From Planctomycetota bacterium (GTDB lineage: Bacteria; Planctomycetota; Phycisphaerae; WQYP01), in assembly GCA_021826605.1 (NCBI GenBank), contig JAKAZF010000004.1:1-12850 (forward strand): 12,850 nucleotides of DNA. The letters run 5' to 3'. Both the position numbers and the translations under genes were made by a program. The first letter of the stretch is position 1, and the number at the start of each line of letters is the position of its first letter. Positions 7,017 through 12,850 of the stretch are shown here, one piece after another. Under the pieces are notes generated by a model. The model saw only the letters and a list, made by a program, of their open reading frames with translations. It made no database searches and was not told the origin of the DNA.

Positions 7017-8855
7017 ATGACCAAAAGTATCCGTAACTTTAATTTTGCATCATTGATGGCGCTGGCAGCTTTGGCCGTGGCGGCCGGAGTGGGTGTAACG
7101 GTTCGGCAAGCTAAAGCCGCGCCGGACGCCGCACGCACTGGCCCAAACGGTTCGGCCAGCGGAGCCATTATCGCTATGCGTTTTACCAATCCCAAATTGC
7201 TGCAAAGCAACTTGCAATGGATAGCCACACGCATTTTGGTTCCAGCCACTATTCCAACCATGCGGGCAATGGAAAGCGGCTTGGGCATTGCCGGAGGTTT
7301 GGATAATTCCAAACCGATCTACCTGCTGGTGGTACCAACGGGCGCGTCGGCGGCGACCATGCAGTCGGTTTTTATATTTTCGGCAGCGCATCCGCATTTG
7401 GAGGTATCTCAATTAAACCCGCCGGCACCCGTCAATGGAATGTCCATGGTGATATTGAAAAATGGCACCACTGGCTATATCGCCCTGCAAAAGCACACCG
7501 TGCTGTTTGCCACCCACCGGGAGTCGTTGCGTATGGTGCTTCAAAAAGCGCATGACGACTTGCCTGATCTAACCGGACGGGCGCGGCAGCTTTTTAATGG
7601 CAGCGACGTTTCAATATCGATGAATATACACCGATTGATCAAAATTGCGGGGCCGGCAATTGCGGCGAAAGAACGCATGATGGAGGCGCTGCTGAGAGCC
7701 AGCCCGCAGGGAGAGACATCGCAGCAAAAACTCGGACTGCAACTATTCAGAAAATTGCCCGGAATGATAGATGCGGCAGCCCGATCCGTAGTGGGCGGCA
7801 TCATGGTTAAGAGGAGCGGCGTGGCATTTACCATGCTGGTACAACCGCCGGCGAAGGCACAATACGCGCATTTTTTGGTGCCTGTATCGAACATGCACCT
7901 ATCGCCGGTAAAACGTTTGCCGGCCCTGCCTATGGCTATGGCGTTACGCATGCGAGCGCCATATGCTGCCACCGCCAAGGTGATTACCAATAAATATGAA
8001 CAGTTGCTTGAAGGCATGAAGAACAGCGGCTCAACAGCAGCTTTGGCCGCCGAACTCAACATGTACAAATTCTTAGCGCGACATCCGGATGGTGCGCAGT
8101 TAAAATGGCACCTGTTTATGATCGCACCAACTCATGCACATGATCCGCTGCAGGCTCAGGTGCAGGATTTTAACGCGAAGCATCCCGGCAACATTTGCAG
8201 GATGCTTTTGAAAGCTGCAGTGCAGAGTCAGTTGGTTCAGCAGAATGCGAGCGCCAGCGCCACCCTGGTGAAGGAGACACCGCTTGTAATCGACGGCGTA
8301 ACCTTTGAAAGAGCTGGGGTTCGCCTTTCGCCTGGAAGGGCGTTGACGCAGATGCCACGCGGAGATGTGGCGGTGTCCGTTTTTAATGACATTATCTCGG
8401 CGTGTTACGGAAGTAACACGCTTCAGATTGCGGTGGGGCATGTCGGTGATCGGGTCATTTCCGCGTTGAATTTGACGCCATCACAATTAAAATCCTACAT
8501 AACTTATGTAAAAGGTGGTGGCGTGCTATCGGCCAAGTCTGCCGTAATAGTGCAAGCGCAACGGCATTTTCTGCCGAACGCATTTGCCGGCGGCTATTTT
8601 GACCCAGCGGTTCTGCTGGGGCAGTTGGCGGCAACGGTAAATGCCGATGCAGGGATGATGCGGAAGAAAAATGCCGTTCCGGTCGGCCATACGCCTTTGT
8701 GGGCGTTAAGCATCAGTTGCATGCGGGAGAAGCCGGAATATAAGATTTTTATCCCGACGGATTCGATGCGCGTTAGTTCGCAGCAGATACAGCGTATGTT
8801 TATCGCTGCCATGACCCTGTTTATGCAGTTTGAACACCCGGCCGCCGGTGCTTGA
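7017..8855 (+). CDS. Secreted protein of unknown family, second of two tandem paralogues
   Basis: Not recognised. The 612-residue product has a signal peptide with hydrophobic core at residues 11-29 and likely cleavage after QAKA (31-34). No other membrane helix is clear. Segments parallel to the upstream 541-residue protein, in the same order: GIAGGLDNSKPIYLLVVP (90-107), HTVLFATHRESLRMVLQKA (160-178), GSDVSISMNIHRLI (195-208), RSVVGGIMVKRSGVAFTMLV (256-275), LPALPMAMALRMRA (301-314) and HTPLWALSISCMREKPEYKI (558-577). An extra stretch around residues 325-420, rich in Ala, His and Gln, accounts for part of its greater length. It has no recognisable enzymatic motif. GGAG at 7006-7009 stands seven bases before the ATG. 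The 40-bp gap to the upstream gene holds no terminator, so an operon is likely. Confidence 0.85.
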   Translation: MTKSIRNFNFASLMALAALAVAAGVGVTVRQAKAAPDAARTGPNGSASGAIIAMRFTNPKLLQSNLQWIATRILVPATIPTMRAMESGLGIAGGLDNSKPIYLLVVPTGASAATMQSVFIFSAAHPHLEVSQLNPPAPVNGMSMVILKNGTTGYIALQKHTVLFATHRESLRMVLQKAHDDLPDLTGRARQLFNGSDVSISMNIHRLIKIAGPAIAAKERMMEALLRASPQGETSQQKLGLQLFRKLPGMIDAAARSVVGGIMVKRSGVAFTMLVQPPAKAQYAHFLVPVSNMHLSPVKRLPALPMAMALRMRAPYAATAKVITNKYEQLLEGMKNSGSTAALAAELNMYKFLARHPDGAQLKWHLFMIAPTHAHDPLQAQVQDFNAKHPGNICRMLLKAAVQSQLVQQNASASATLVKETPLVIDGVTFERAGVRLSPGRALTQMPRGDVAVSVFNDIISACYGSNTLQIAVGHVGDRVISALNLTPSQLKSYITYVKGGGVLSAKSAVIVQAQRHFLPNAFAGGYFDPAVLLGQLAATVNADAGMMRKKNAVPVGHTPLWALSISCMREKPEYKIFIPTDSMRVSSQQIQRMFIAAMTLFMQFEHPAAGA

Positions 8856-8984
8856 CCATGTCGAAGCCATCTCATCCCGGGCCGGCTATTTTTAATAAGG
8901 TGCCAGGGTCGGCAACGCATATGATCCATCTGTCAATCAACCATTTGTAGCATGGGCCACATAAAGCTCGGCCGATTGCAGGCA

Positions 8985-9006
8985 GATTGGCGGTTGTTGG
9001 CCAATC
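8985..9006. promoter_or_regulatory. Inverted repeat over the sigma-factor promoter region
   Basis: GATTGG (8985-8990) and its complement CCAATC (9001-9006) are separated by 10 bp, and the right arm adjoins the 8-bp palindrome TTGGCCAA (8997-9004). The repeat covers the candidate -35 element of the sigma gene, a position suited to a repressor or activator site. Short arms make chance a real possibility. Confidence 0.25.
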
Positions 9007-9022
9007 AGTTGCGCCGTATTAT
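8994..9022 (+). promoter_or_regulatory. Candidate promoter of the sigma/anti-sigma pair
   Basis: TTGTTG (8994-8999) and TATTAT (9017-9022) are 17 bp apart. The -10 hexamer matches five of six bases and the -35 only three. Transcription from about 9029 would leave a leader of some 30 bases containing the ribosome binding site at 9041-9048. Confidence 0.35.
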
Positions 9023-9040
9023 TTGCACAAGTCGGTTTTG

Positions 9041-9048
9041 AAGGTGAG
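9041..9048 (+). promoter_or_regulatory. Ribosome binding site supporting the GTG start of the sigma factor
   Basis: AAGGTGAG ends nine bases before the GTG at 9058. No in-frame ATG occurs between the candidate promoter and this GTG; the next ATG (9100) would remove 14 residues and lacks a comparable site. Confidence 0.6.
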
Positions 9049-9057
9049 ATCAGCGAA

Positions 9058-9642
9058 GTGACGCTATCAAGCAAAGACCAGCGCAATGACTACGAATTGA
9101 TGGCTGCCTTGGCCGGCGGGGATCATGATGCCTTGTCGGCATTGTACGACCGCTATTCCGGGGTGATGCTGGCATTATGCCGCCGAGTGCTGGGAGACGC
9201 CTCGGAGGCAGAGCAATTGCTGCTTGATGTGTTTACTGAGGTTTGGCAACGTGCGGACCGGTACGACGACAGCCGCGGAGCGCCGCTGACCTATCTGCTG
9301 ACGCTGTGCCGCAGCCGCGCCATCGATCGATGCCGCAGTCGTCGGAGCAAACAAGGCAAATGGGCGACGCATGAGACAGCGACCGATAATTCGTTGGGAA
9401 ATGTGGCGGATTCGGGGAATCAACCGGCCGAAGCTTTGGTGTTGGGCGAACAGAGTCGATTGATTCGCCGAGCGATGGATTCCTTGACGGACGCCCAGCG
9501 GAAGGTGCTGGATTTGGCTTATTTCGACGGACTAAGCCAGAGCGAGATAGCCGAAGCCACGGGGATACCGCTCGGTACAGTCAAAAGCCATGTGCGGATG
9601 GCGCTCATCCAACTGCGACAAAAACTGCGTAATATGGAATGA
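9058..9642 (+). CDS. ECF-family RNA polymerase sigma factor (SigK/ECF19-like)
   Basis: Cytoplasmic sigma factor of 194 residues, normal for the ECF group, which has only regions 2 and 4. Region 2 spans about residues 25-97: DALSALYDRYSGVMLALCRR, the core-binding VFTEVWQRADRYD, then the promoter-opening TYLLTLCRSRAIDRCRSRRS. A 35-residue linker leads to region 4 at about 134-190, with the helix-turn-helix GLSQSEIAEATGIPLGTVKS (158-177) that reads the -35 element. It directs RNA polymerase to a small regulon when released by its anti-sigma, encoded 19 bp downstream. The pairing with an RskA-type protein places it near the SigK/ECF19 group. The start is a GTG. Its target promoters cannot be named from this window. 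Confidence 0.95.
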   Translation: MTLSSKDQRNDYELMAALAGGDHDALSALYDRYSGVMLALCRRVLGDASEAEQLLLDVFTEVWQRADRYDDSRGAPLTYLLTLCRSRAIDRCRSRRSKQGKWATHETATDNSLGNVADSGNQPAEALVLGEQSRLIRRAMDSLTDAQRKVLDLAYFDGLSQSEIAEATGIPLGTVKSHVRMALIQLRQKLRNME

Positions 9643-9650
9643 AAGGGTTT

Positions 9651-9654
9651 AGGT
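9651..9654 (+). promoter_or_regulatory. Ribosome binding site supporting the GTG start of the anti-sigma factor
   Basis: AGGT lies seven bases before the GTG at 9662, in the 19-bp gap after the sigma-factor stop. The GTG start keeps the conserved N-terminal CEEVQEL of the zinc-binding anti-sigma domain intact. Confidence 0.5.
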
Positions 9655-9661
9655 AGACCAC

Positions 9662-10564
9662 GTGCAGTGCGAGGAAGTACAAGAACTGATATATCTCCGG
9701 GCCGCCGGTGCCGCCGACCAAGCCGCATCAGCCGCTGTGCGGGAGCACCTCGCGTGTGGTTGCCTTGCTTGCCAGGCCGTCATGGCCGAAGCAACTTTGG
9801 CCACCGCGCAGCTACCTTTATGTTTGTCGCCATGCGCTCCGTCTGCGGCGGTTAAGGATGCGTTAATGCGGCGGGTTAAAGGTGGCGGTACAGGACATGG
9901 GGTAGAAATCTCGGCGGCTGCGCCGGATAGCAAGCCCGCGCCAAGAAAGATACTCATGTGGCCGCTGGTGATCAGCGCCTCGATCGCTGCGGCATTCTTA
10001 CTGGTGGCTGTGCTGGGTTTGCAGGCCAACCAGCAACTCGCCAATGAACGCATTAAAGACATGGTGGCGCTGGCGCACCTGCGGAAAAGTTTTGCACGCG
10101 ATACCGCACGCATTAACGCATTATCCGTCCGAATGCATCAGGCAATTGCTTTGGAACGAAACAAAATTACCGTTCTGCAGGCCGAGCTAAAAGCAGCACA
10201 GAACGTTGAAAAGATGATCGGCTCGCCTGCCCTGGAAATGGCATCGCTGCGTGGCACTGCCCCCATGCGTTCTGCCTGGGGCCGCGTGATGTGGAATGAC
10301 AAGATGAAAATGTGGAAACTTTGCGCTTTTAATTTGCCGCATCTGCCGAAATCCAAAACATACGAGGTTTGGATGATCACAGCTCATGGAAAAAAGATGC
10401 CGGCTGGTCTATTTAACACTGTCGGCAAGACGCAATCGATCATGATGACACCCAAGGTACCCGCCAATCGGCATACCATGGCGGAGATTGCCGTGACCAT
10501 CGAACCGGCGGGCGGGTCACCCCAGCCGACGGGCGCGGTGCTTCTGGCTGGTCGTATTGGATAG
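9662..10564 (+). CDS. RskA-like transmembrane anti-sigma factor
   Basis: Single-pass inner-membrane protein of 300 residues that should hold the neighbouring ECF sigma factor inactive. The cytoplasmic N-terminus is a zinc-binding anti-sigma domain: C3, then H29-x4-C34-x2-C37 in EHLACGCLAC. One transmembrane helix lies at about residues 99-120. Residues 121-182 look like a coiled coil. The C-terminal domain (about 190-300) matches the anti-sigma-K RskA domain: AWGRVMWNDKMKMWKLCAFN, then LPKSKTYEVWMI, then MAEIAVTIEPAGGSPQPTG. Members of this family release their sigma factor after proteolysis triggered outside the membrane; no protease gene is near. The start is GTG. The long coiled coil between the membrane and the RskA domain is longer than in the compact actinobacterial examples I know. 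Confidence 0.92.
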   Translation: MQCEEVQELIYLRAAGAADQAASAAVREHLACGCLACQAVMAEATLATAQLPLCLSPCAPSAAVKDALMRRVKGGGTGHGVEISAAAPDSKPAPRKILMWPLVISASIAAAFLLVAVLGLQANQQLANERIKDMVALAHLRKSFARDTARINALSVRMHQAIALERNKITVLQAELKAAQNVEKMIGSPALEMASLRGTAPMRSAWGRVMWNDKMKMWKLCAFNLPHLPKSKTYEVWMITAHGKKMPAGLFNTVGKTQSIMMTPKVPANRHTMAEIAVTIEPAGGSPQPTGAVLLAGRIG

Positions 10565-10739
10565 CCGATCCGCGTGAAGGCGGCCGATCAATCTGCATTT
10601 TTGCCTTCAATGACAAACAGCGGCTCGCATCGTTGACCGGTTCGTCATTGCCGTTTGGTGTTTGACTCTTCATCGACAACAACCTAAGGTACCGCATCGC
10701 AGGCGTTGGGATGATATTTTGCGGTGAGGGCCTCTTGGC

Positions 10740-11720
10740 ATGAAGCAAATGAAGACTTGGATCAGCGCGGCCATATGTCTGTTTGGGCTATCGGCATTGG
10801 GTCATTCCGTGCGGGCAAGCAGCTATGAAACTCAGTACAACGCCCTGAACCGATGGACGGGCAATGAATGGTTCCAAAGCTGGAACGACCTGTTTTTGGA
10901 AAATTCCAGCCATGTGCGGAATGATTCATCACCAGCACAAATTGGCTGGGTACACAACGGCGGCCGCATTCGACTTGCCAACACCGGTCGTTACAGTCCG
11001 ACTATCGCTTACAACAGCTTATGGATGCCGTTGAACACCAACAGTTCTCTGCTGCCACGCCAATTGGACAGCCAATCGATGTCGTTTGGGACGCCGATCG
11101 GACAGATAGGCAAATGGGGCATTGGGGTTTCCGTGGGTGCGGGGTACGCTGGCAGCGCGCCTTACAATGACCCGAGCGCCATTTACGGTATGGCACTGAT
11201 CACAACGCAATACAAATTTAATCCACGCGACCGTCTGCTGGTTTCTCTCGACTACAACGGTAACCGCAGTTTCATGCCGGACGTACCCCTTCCCTCGATT
11301 GAATATGCCCATATAACGAAAAAATTTACACTTATTGCCGGCTTTCCGGAAGTTGGTATTGACTGGCGGCCGACACGGCGGCTGCGGCTGATGGTACATT
11401 ATTATATTTATGATGACGGCACCGCCAAAGCAAGCTATGCGTTGTTCCCTTGGATGCGCATATATTCCAGTTTTAATGCCTCCAGTTGGGCGTTTCATGT
11501 GGATCGGTACAGTTCCGATCAGCGGCTGTTTTTTAACATGTCGCGAATAGAGGGGGGCGTTAAACTTATTAACTTTTCACACCATGCGAATCTTACCATT
11601 GGTGGCGGCTATGCTTTTAATCAGGCCTTCAGTCAGGGCTTTGATGGACGCAATGAGCGCCCGGTGGGCCAGATTGCCAACGCTCTTTACGCCCGCCTGC
11701 AGTTCAGCATCTCTTTTTAG
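10740..11720 (+). CDS. Outer-membrane beta-barrel protein, DUF6268-like
   Basis: 326 residues with a signal peptide (1-26, cleavage likely after VRA). The mature part is made of amphipathic strands with many Tyr, Phe and Trp and ends in Phe (ARLQFSISF), the usual C-terminal signature for insertion into the outer membrane. Segments NTGRYSPTIAYNSLWMPL (81-98), GIGVSVGAGYAGSAPYNDPS and LDYNGNRSFMPDVPLPSIEY match what I remember of the planctomycete DUF6268 family, whose function is not known. I used the ATG at 10740 with GAGGG at 10726-10730; a second ATG at 10749 is also possible and would change little. The 175-bp gap upstream (10565-10739) holds a poor promoter candidate (TTGACT at 10662, TAAGGT at 10685) and nothing else I recognise, so it may be transcribed from its own promoter. 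Confidence 0.85.
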   Translation: MKQMKTWISAAICLFGLSALGHSVRASSYETQYNALNRWTGNEWFQSWNDLFLENSSHVRNDSSPAQIGWVHNGGRIRLANTGRYSPTIAYNSLWMPLNTNSSLLPRQLDSQSMSFGTPIGQIGKWGIGVSVGAGYAGSAPYNDPSAIYGMALITTQYKFNPRDRLLVSLDYNGNRSFMPDVPLPSIEYAHITKKFTLIAGFPEVGIDWRPTRRLRLMVHYYIYDDGTAKASYALFPWMRIYSSFNASSWAFHVDRYSSDQRLFFNMSRIEGGVKLINFSHHANLTIGGGYAFNQAFSQGFDGRNERPVGQIANALYARLQFSISF

Positions 11721-11783
11721 TTTTTATCCGGTAACGGTACTCCGCACAGATTCTGCCGTCGCACCCACACGATTGCGGCAATT

Positions 11784-11799
11784 AATGGTAATTACCGTT
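11784..11799. promoter_or_regulatory. Palindrome next to the lyase promoter (probable operator)
   Basis: GGTAATTACC (11787-11796) is a perfect 10-bp palindrome; extended to 16 bp (AATGGTAATTACCGTT) it has a single T/G mismatch pair. It ends on the first base of the candidate -35 element. Its left half-site ATGGTAA (11785-11791) recurs at 11810-11816, inside the promoter spacer. This arrangement fits binding of a transcriptional repressor. Confidence 0.45.
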
Positions 11800-11828
11800 T
11801 GACGTGATCATGGTAAATATTCTAAACT
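11799..11828 (+). promoter_or_regulatory. Candidate promoter of the PL4-like lyase gene
   Basis: TTGACG (11799-11804, five of six consensus) and TAAACT (11823-11828, four of six) are 18 bp apart. Transcription near 11835 would give a leader of about 160 bases before the ATG. The rest of the 275-bp gap (11721-11995) shows no gene; I could not match the leader to a known riboswitch. Confidence 0.4.
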
Positions 11829-11982
11829 ACCCAAAAGAGCGGTCAAAGACCTTGCGAAGGGTGTAGTTATTTTCCATTGCTTTTCCACCATTGAAAGCAG
11901 CTAGCCCACTGAGATGCCCTGGTTGTAGGTGGTGGAGGCGGATGCTACCCCCCTCAATTAAGACTCTGGTCGACCGCATTTT

Positions 11983-11987
11983 AGGAG
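11983..11987 (+). promoter_or_regulatory. Ribosome binding site deciding the start of the PL4-like lyase
   Basis: AGGAG stands eight bases before the ATG at 11996, and this start gives a clear signal peptide. Confidence 0.7.
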
Positions 11988-11995
11988 CGTGTCTG

Positions 11996-12850
11996 ATGCG
12001 GGTTTCGGTTGGGGCGTTTATTGCCCTTGTCGTACTGGTAGCAGTAATGCCTGGCGGCAAAACGGCGACAGCCGCGCCGGTTACCGTTCAGCAATCTGCC
12101 GGCCATATCATTGCCAAAAATGGCCTGATCAAGTTGATATTTTCCAAACGCCGGGCACGACTGGTTTCGCTTATCGATGAAATCGGCGGCCGTCATGAAG
12201 AATTGCTGGACCCGCAATTTGGCATGTATTTTGACGCCAACGGAGGGCGGCTGCATCGTCCGCGTCATTTTTCCCACGCGCCGCGTTTCAGAAGTTACTT
12301 TGTGCCGCTGACCGGCAAGGGCGTCAAGGTAATTCGCCATGGCGGTCGGTCGGTGGAGATCATATTTCAAGGGCCGCCGTCATTCTGGTTCCCATTTCGG
12401 ATCACCGCGCATTTTGAACTTCGTGCCGGTCAGAGTGGGTTTTATGCTTGGATCATCTACCACCACGCCGCCGGTACGCCGGGCGGATCAATCGCCCAGA
12501 CGCGATTTGTTGTAAAAGCCGCGGCCGGCCACAAGGTTTTCACTCATTGGGCGGTAGACCGGTACGCTGTGCAGTCACCGCTGATGGGCGTGCTGCCGGA
12601 GGAGAAAATTGTAAAGAAAATACAGGATGTCACGTATCTGCTCACCAATGGTCAGATATGGTGCAAGTATGATTATTGTCTTTTCAATTATCAGTTCTTG
12701 TGCTACGGCATGGCGGGACACAACACAGGTCTGTGGATGACGTGGCCCAGCACCGGCTTCCTTAATGGCGGGCCGTTGCGGCAGGAATTAACGGTGCATC
12801 AACAATCGCAGGGACACCGACTCTCCAAGAATAATATTCTCGCGATGATC
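11996..12850 (+). CDS. Secreted rhamnogalacturonate lyase-like protein (PL4 type), C-terminus cut by the window edge
   Basis: The first 285 codons are visible and open to the edge. Residues 1-27 form a signal peptide (hydrophobic core 5-18, ATAA before the mature start). Motifs in order resemble polysaccharide lyase family 4: GQSGFYAWIIYHHAAGTPG (145-163), AQTRFVVKA, the segment GQIWCKYDYCLFNY (219-232), then GHNTGLWMTW (241-250) and FLNGGPLRQELTVHQ (255-269). PL4 enzymes cut the rhamnogalacturonan I backbone of pectin by beta-elimination. In the characterised Aspergillus enzyme a Lys and a His are catalytic; K224 and H242 are the candidates here by motif position, which I could not verify by alignment. 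Family members continue with a fibronectin-III-like and a carbohydrate-binding-like domain, which would lie beyond the window. It would act outside the inner membrane on plant material. Confidence 0.75.
   Translation, partial: MRVSVGAFIALVVLVAVMPGGKTATAAPVTVQQSAGHIIAKNGLIKLIFSKRRARLVSLIDEIGGRHEELLDPQFGMYFDANGGRLHRPRHFSHAPRFRSYFVPLTGKGVKVIRHGGRSVEIIFQGPPSFWFPFRITAHFELRAGQSGFYAWIIYHHAAGTPGGSIAQTRFVVKAAAGHKVFTHWAVDRYAVQSPLMGVLPEEKIVKKIQDVTYLLTNGQIWCKYDYCLFNYQFLCYGMAGHNTGLWMTWPSTGFLNGGPLRQELTVHQQSQGHRLSKNNILAMI

Noticed and set aside
8838..8893. Possible terminator after the second unknown secreted protein (CCGGCC pairing with GGCCGG, then a T-rich run)
   Set aside because: The arms are only 6 bp, the loop is about 36 bases and the left arm lies inside the coding region, so it does not meet a convincing terminator pattern.
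11911..11918. CTGAGATG in the lyase leader, recalling the thiamine-pyrophosphate riboswitch
   Set aside because: The remaining conserved blocks (the ACCTGATC-type segment and closing stems) are missing and a lyase is not a thiamine gene.
1..12850. CRISPR arrays, insertion sequences, tRNA genes, integrase or attachment sites
   Set aside because: Reading both strands I found no regularly spaced repeats, terminal inverted repeats with a transposase, tRNA-like structure or recombinase gene.

Overview
The window looks like a chromosomal piece of a Gram-negative-type bacterium, most likely a planctomycete of the Phycisphaerae kind. I base this on the recognisable protein families: an ABC-2 exporter with a large exported partner, a DUF6268-type outer-membrane barrel, an ECF sigma factor with an RskA-type anti-sigma, and a secreted PL4-type polysaccharide lyase. 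This placement is inference from family resemblance; no rRNA, tRNA or marker gene is present.

Layout. Positions 1-4365 hold three minus-strand genes that read towards the left edge: an exported, membrane-anchored 769-residue protein, an ABC ATPase and an ABC-2 permease cut by the window edge. They are packed tightly (7-bp gap, then an ATGA stop/start overlap), so they form one operon and probably one export complex. A 272-bp divergent region (4366-4637) holds candidate promoters for both directions and a dyad. On the plus strand follow a glyoxalase-II-like metallo-beta-lactamase-fold hydrolase (4638-5264) and two adjacent secreted proteins of unknown family (5351-6976 and 7017-8855), which look like diverged paralogues. 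Next come an ECF sigma factor and its RskA-like anti-sigma (9058-10564, both with GTG starts), a DUF6268-like beta-barrel (10740-11720) and the first 285 residues of a secreted rhamnogalacturonate-lyase-like (PL4) protein, cut by the right edge (11996-12850).

How it may work together. Nearly every product acts in or across the envelope: an exporter, exported proteins, an outer-membrane barrel, a secreted pectin-backbone lyase and a membrane-tethered sigma-factor switch. The sigma/anti-sigma pair could control neighbouring envelope genes, but nothing in the sequence proves this. No intergenic gap exceeds 300 bases. I see no tRNA, rRNA, CRISPR array, insertion sequence, integrase or obvious foreign island. 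The main points for a second look are the tandem unknown secreted paralogues, the operator-like repeats at the PL4 promoter, the possibly leaderless hydrolase gene, and the non-canonical ATP-binding motifs of the exporter.
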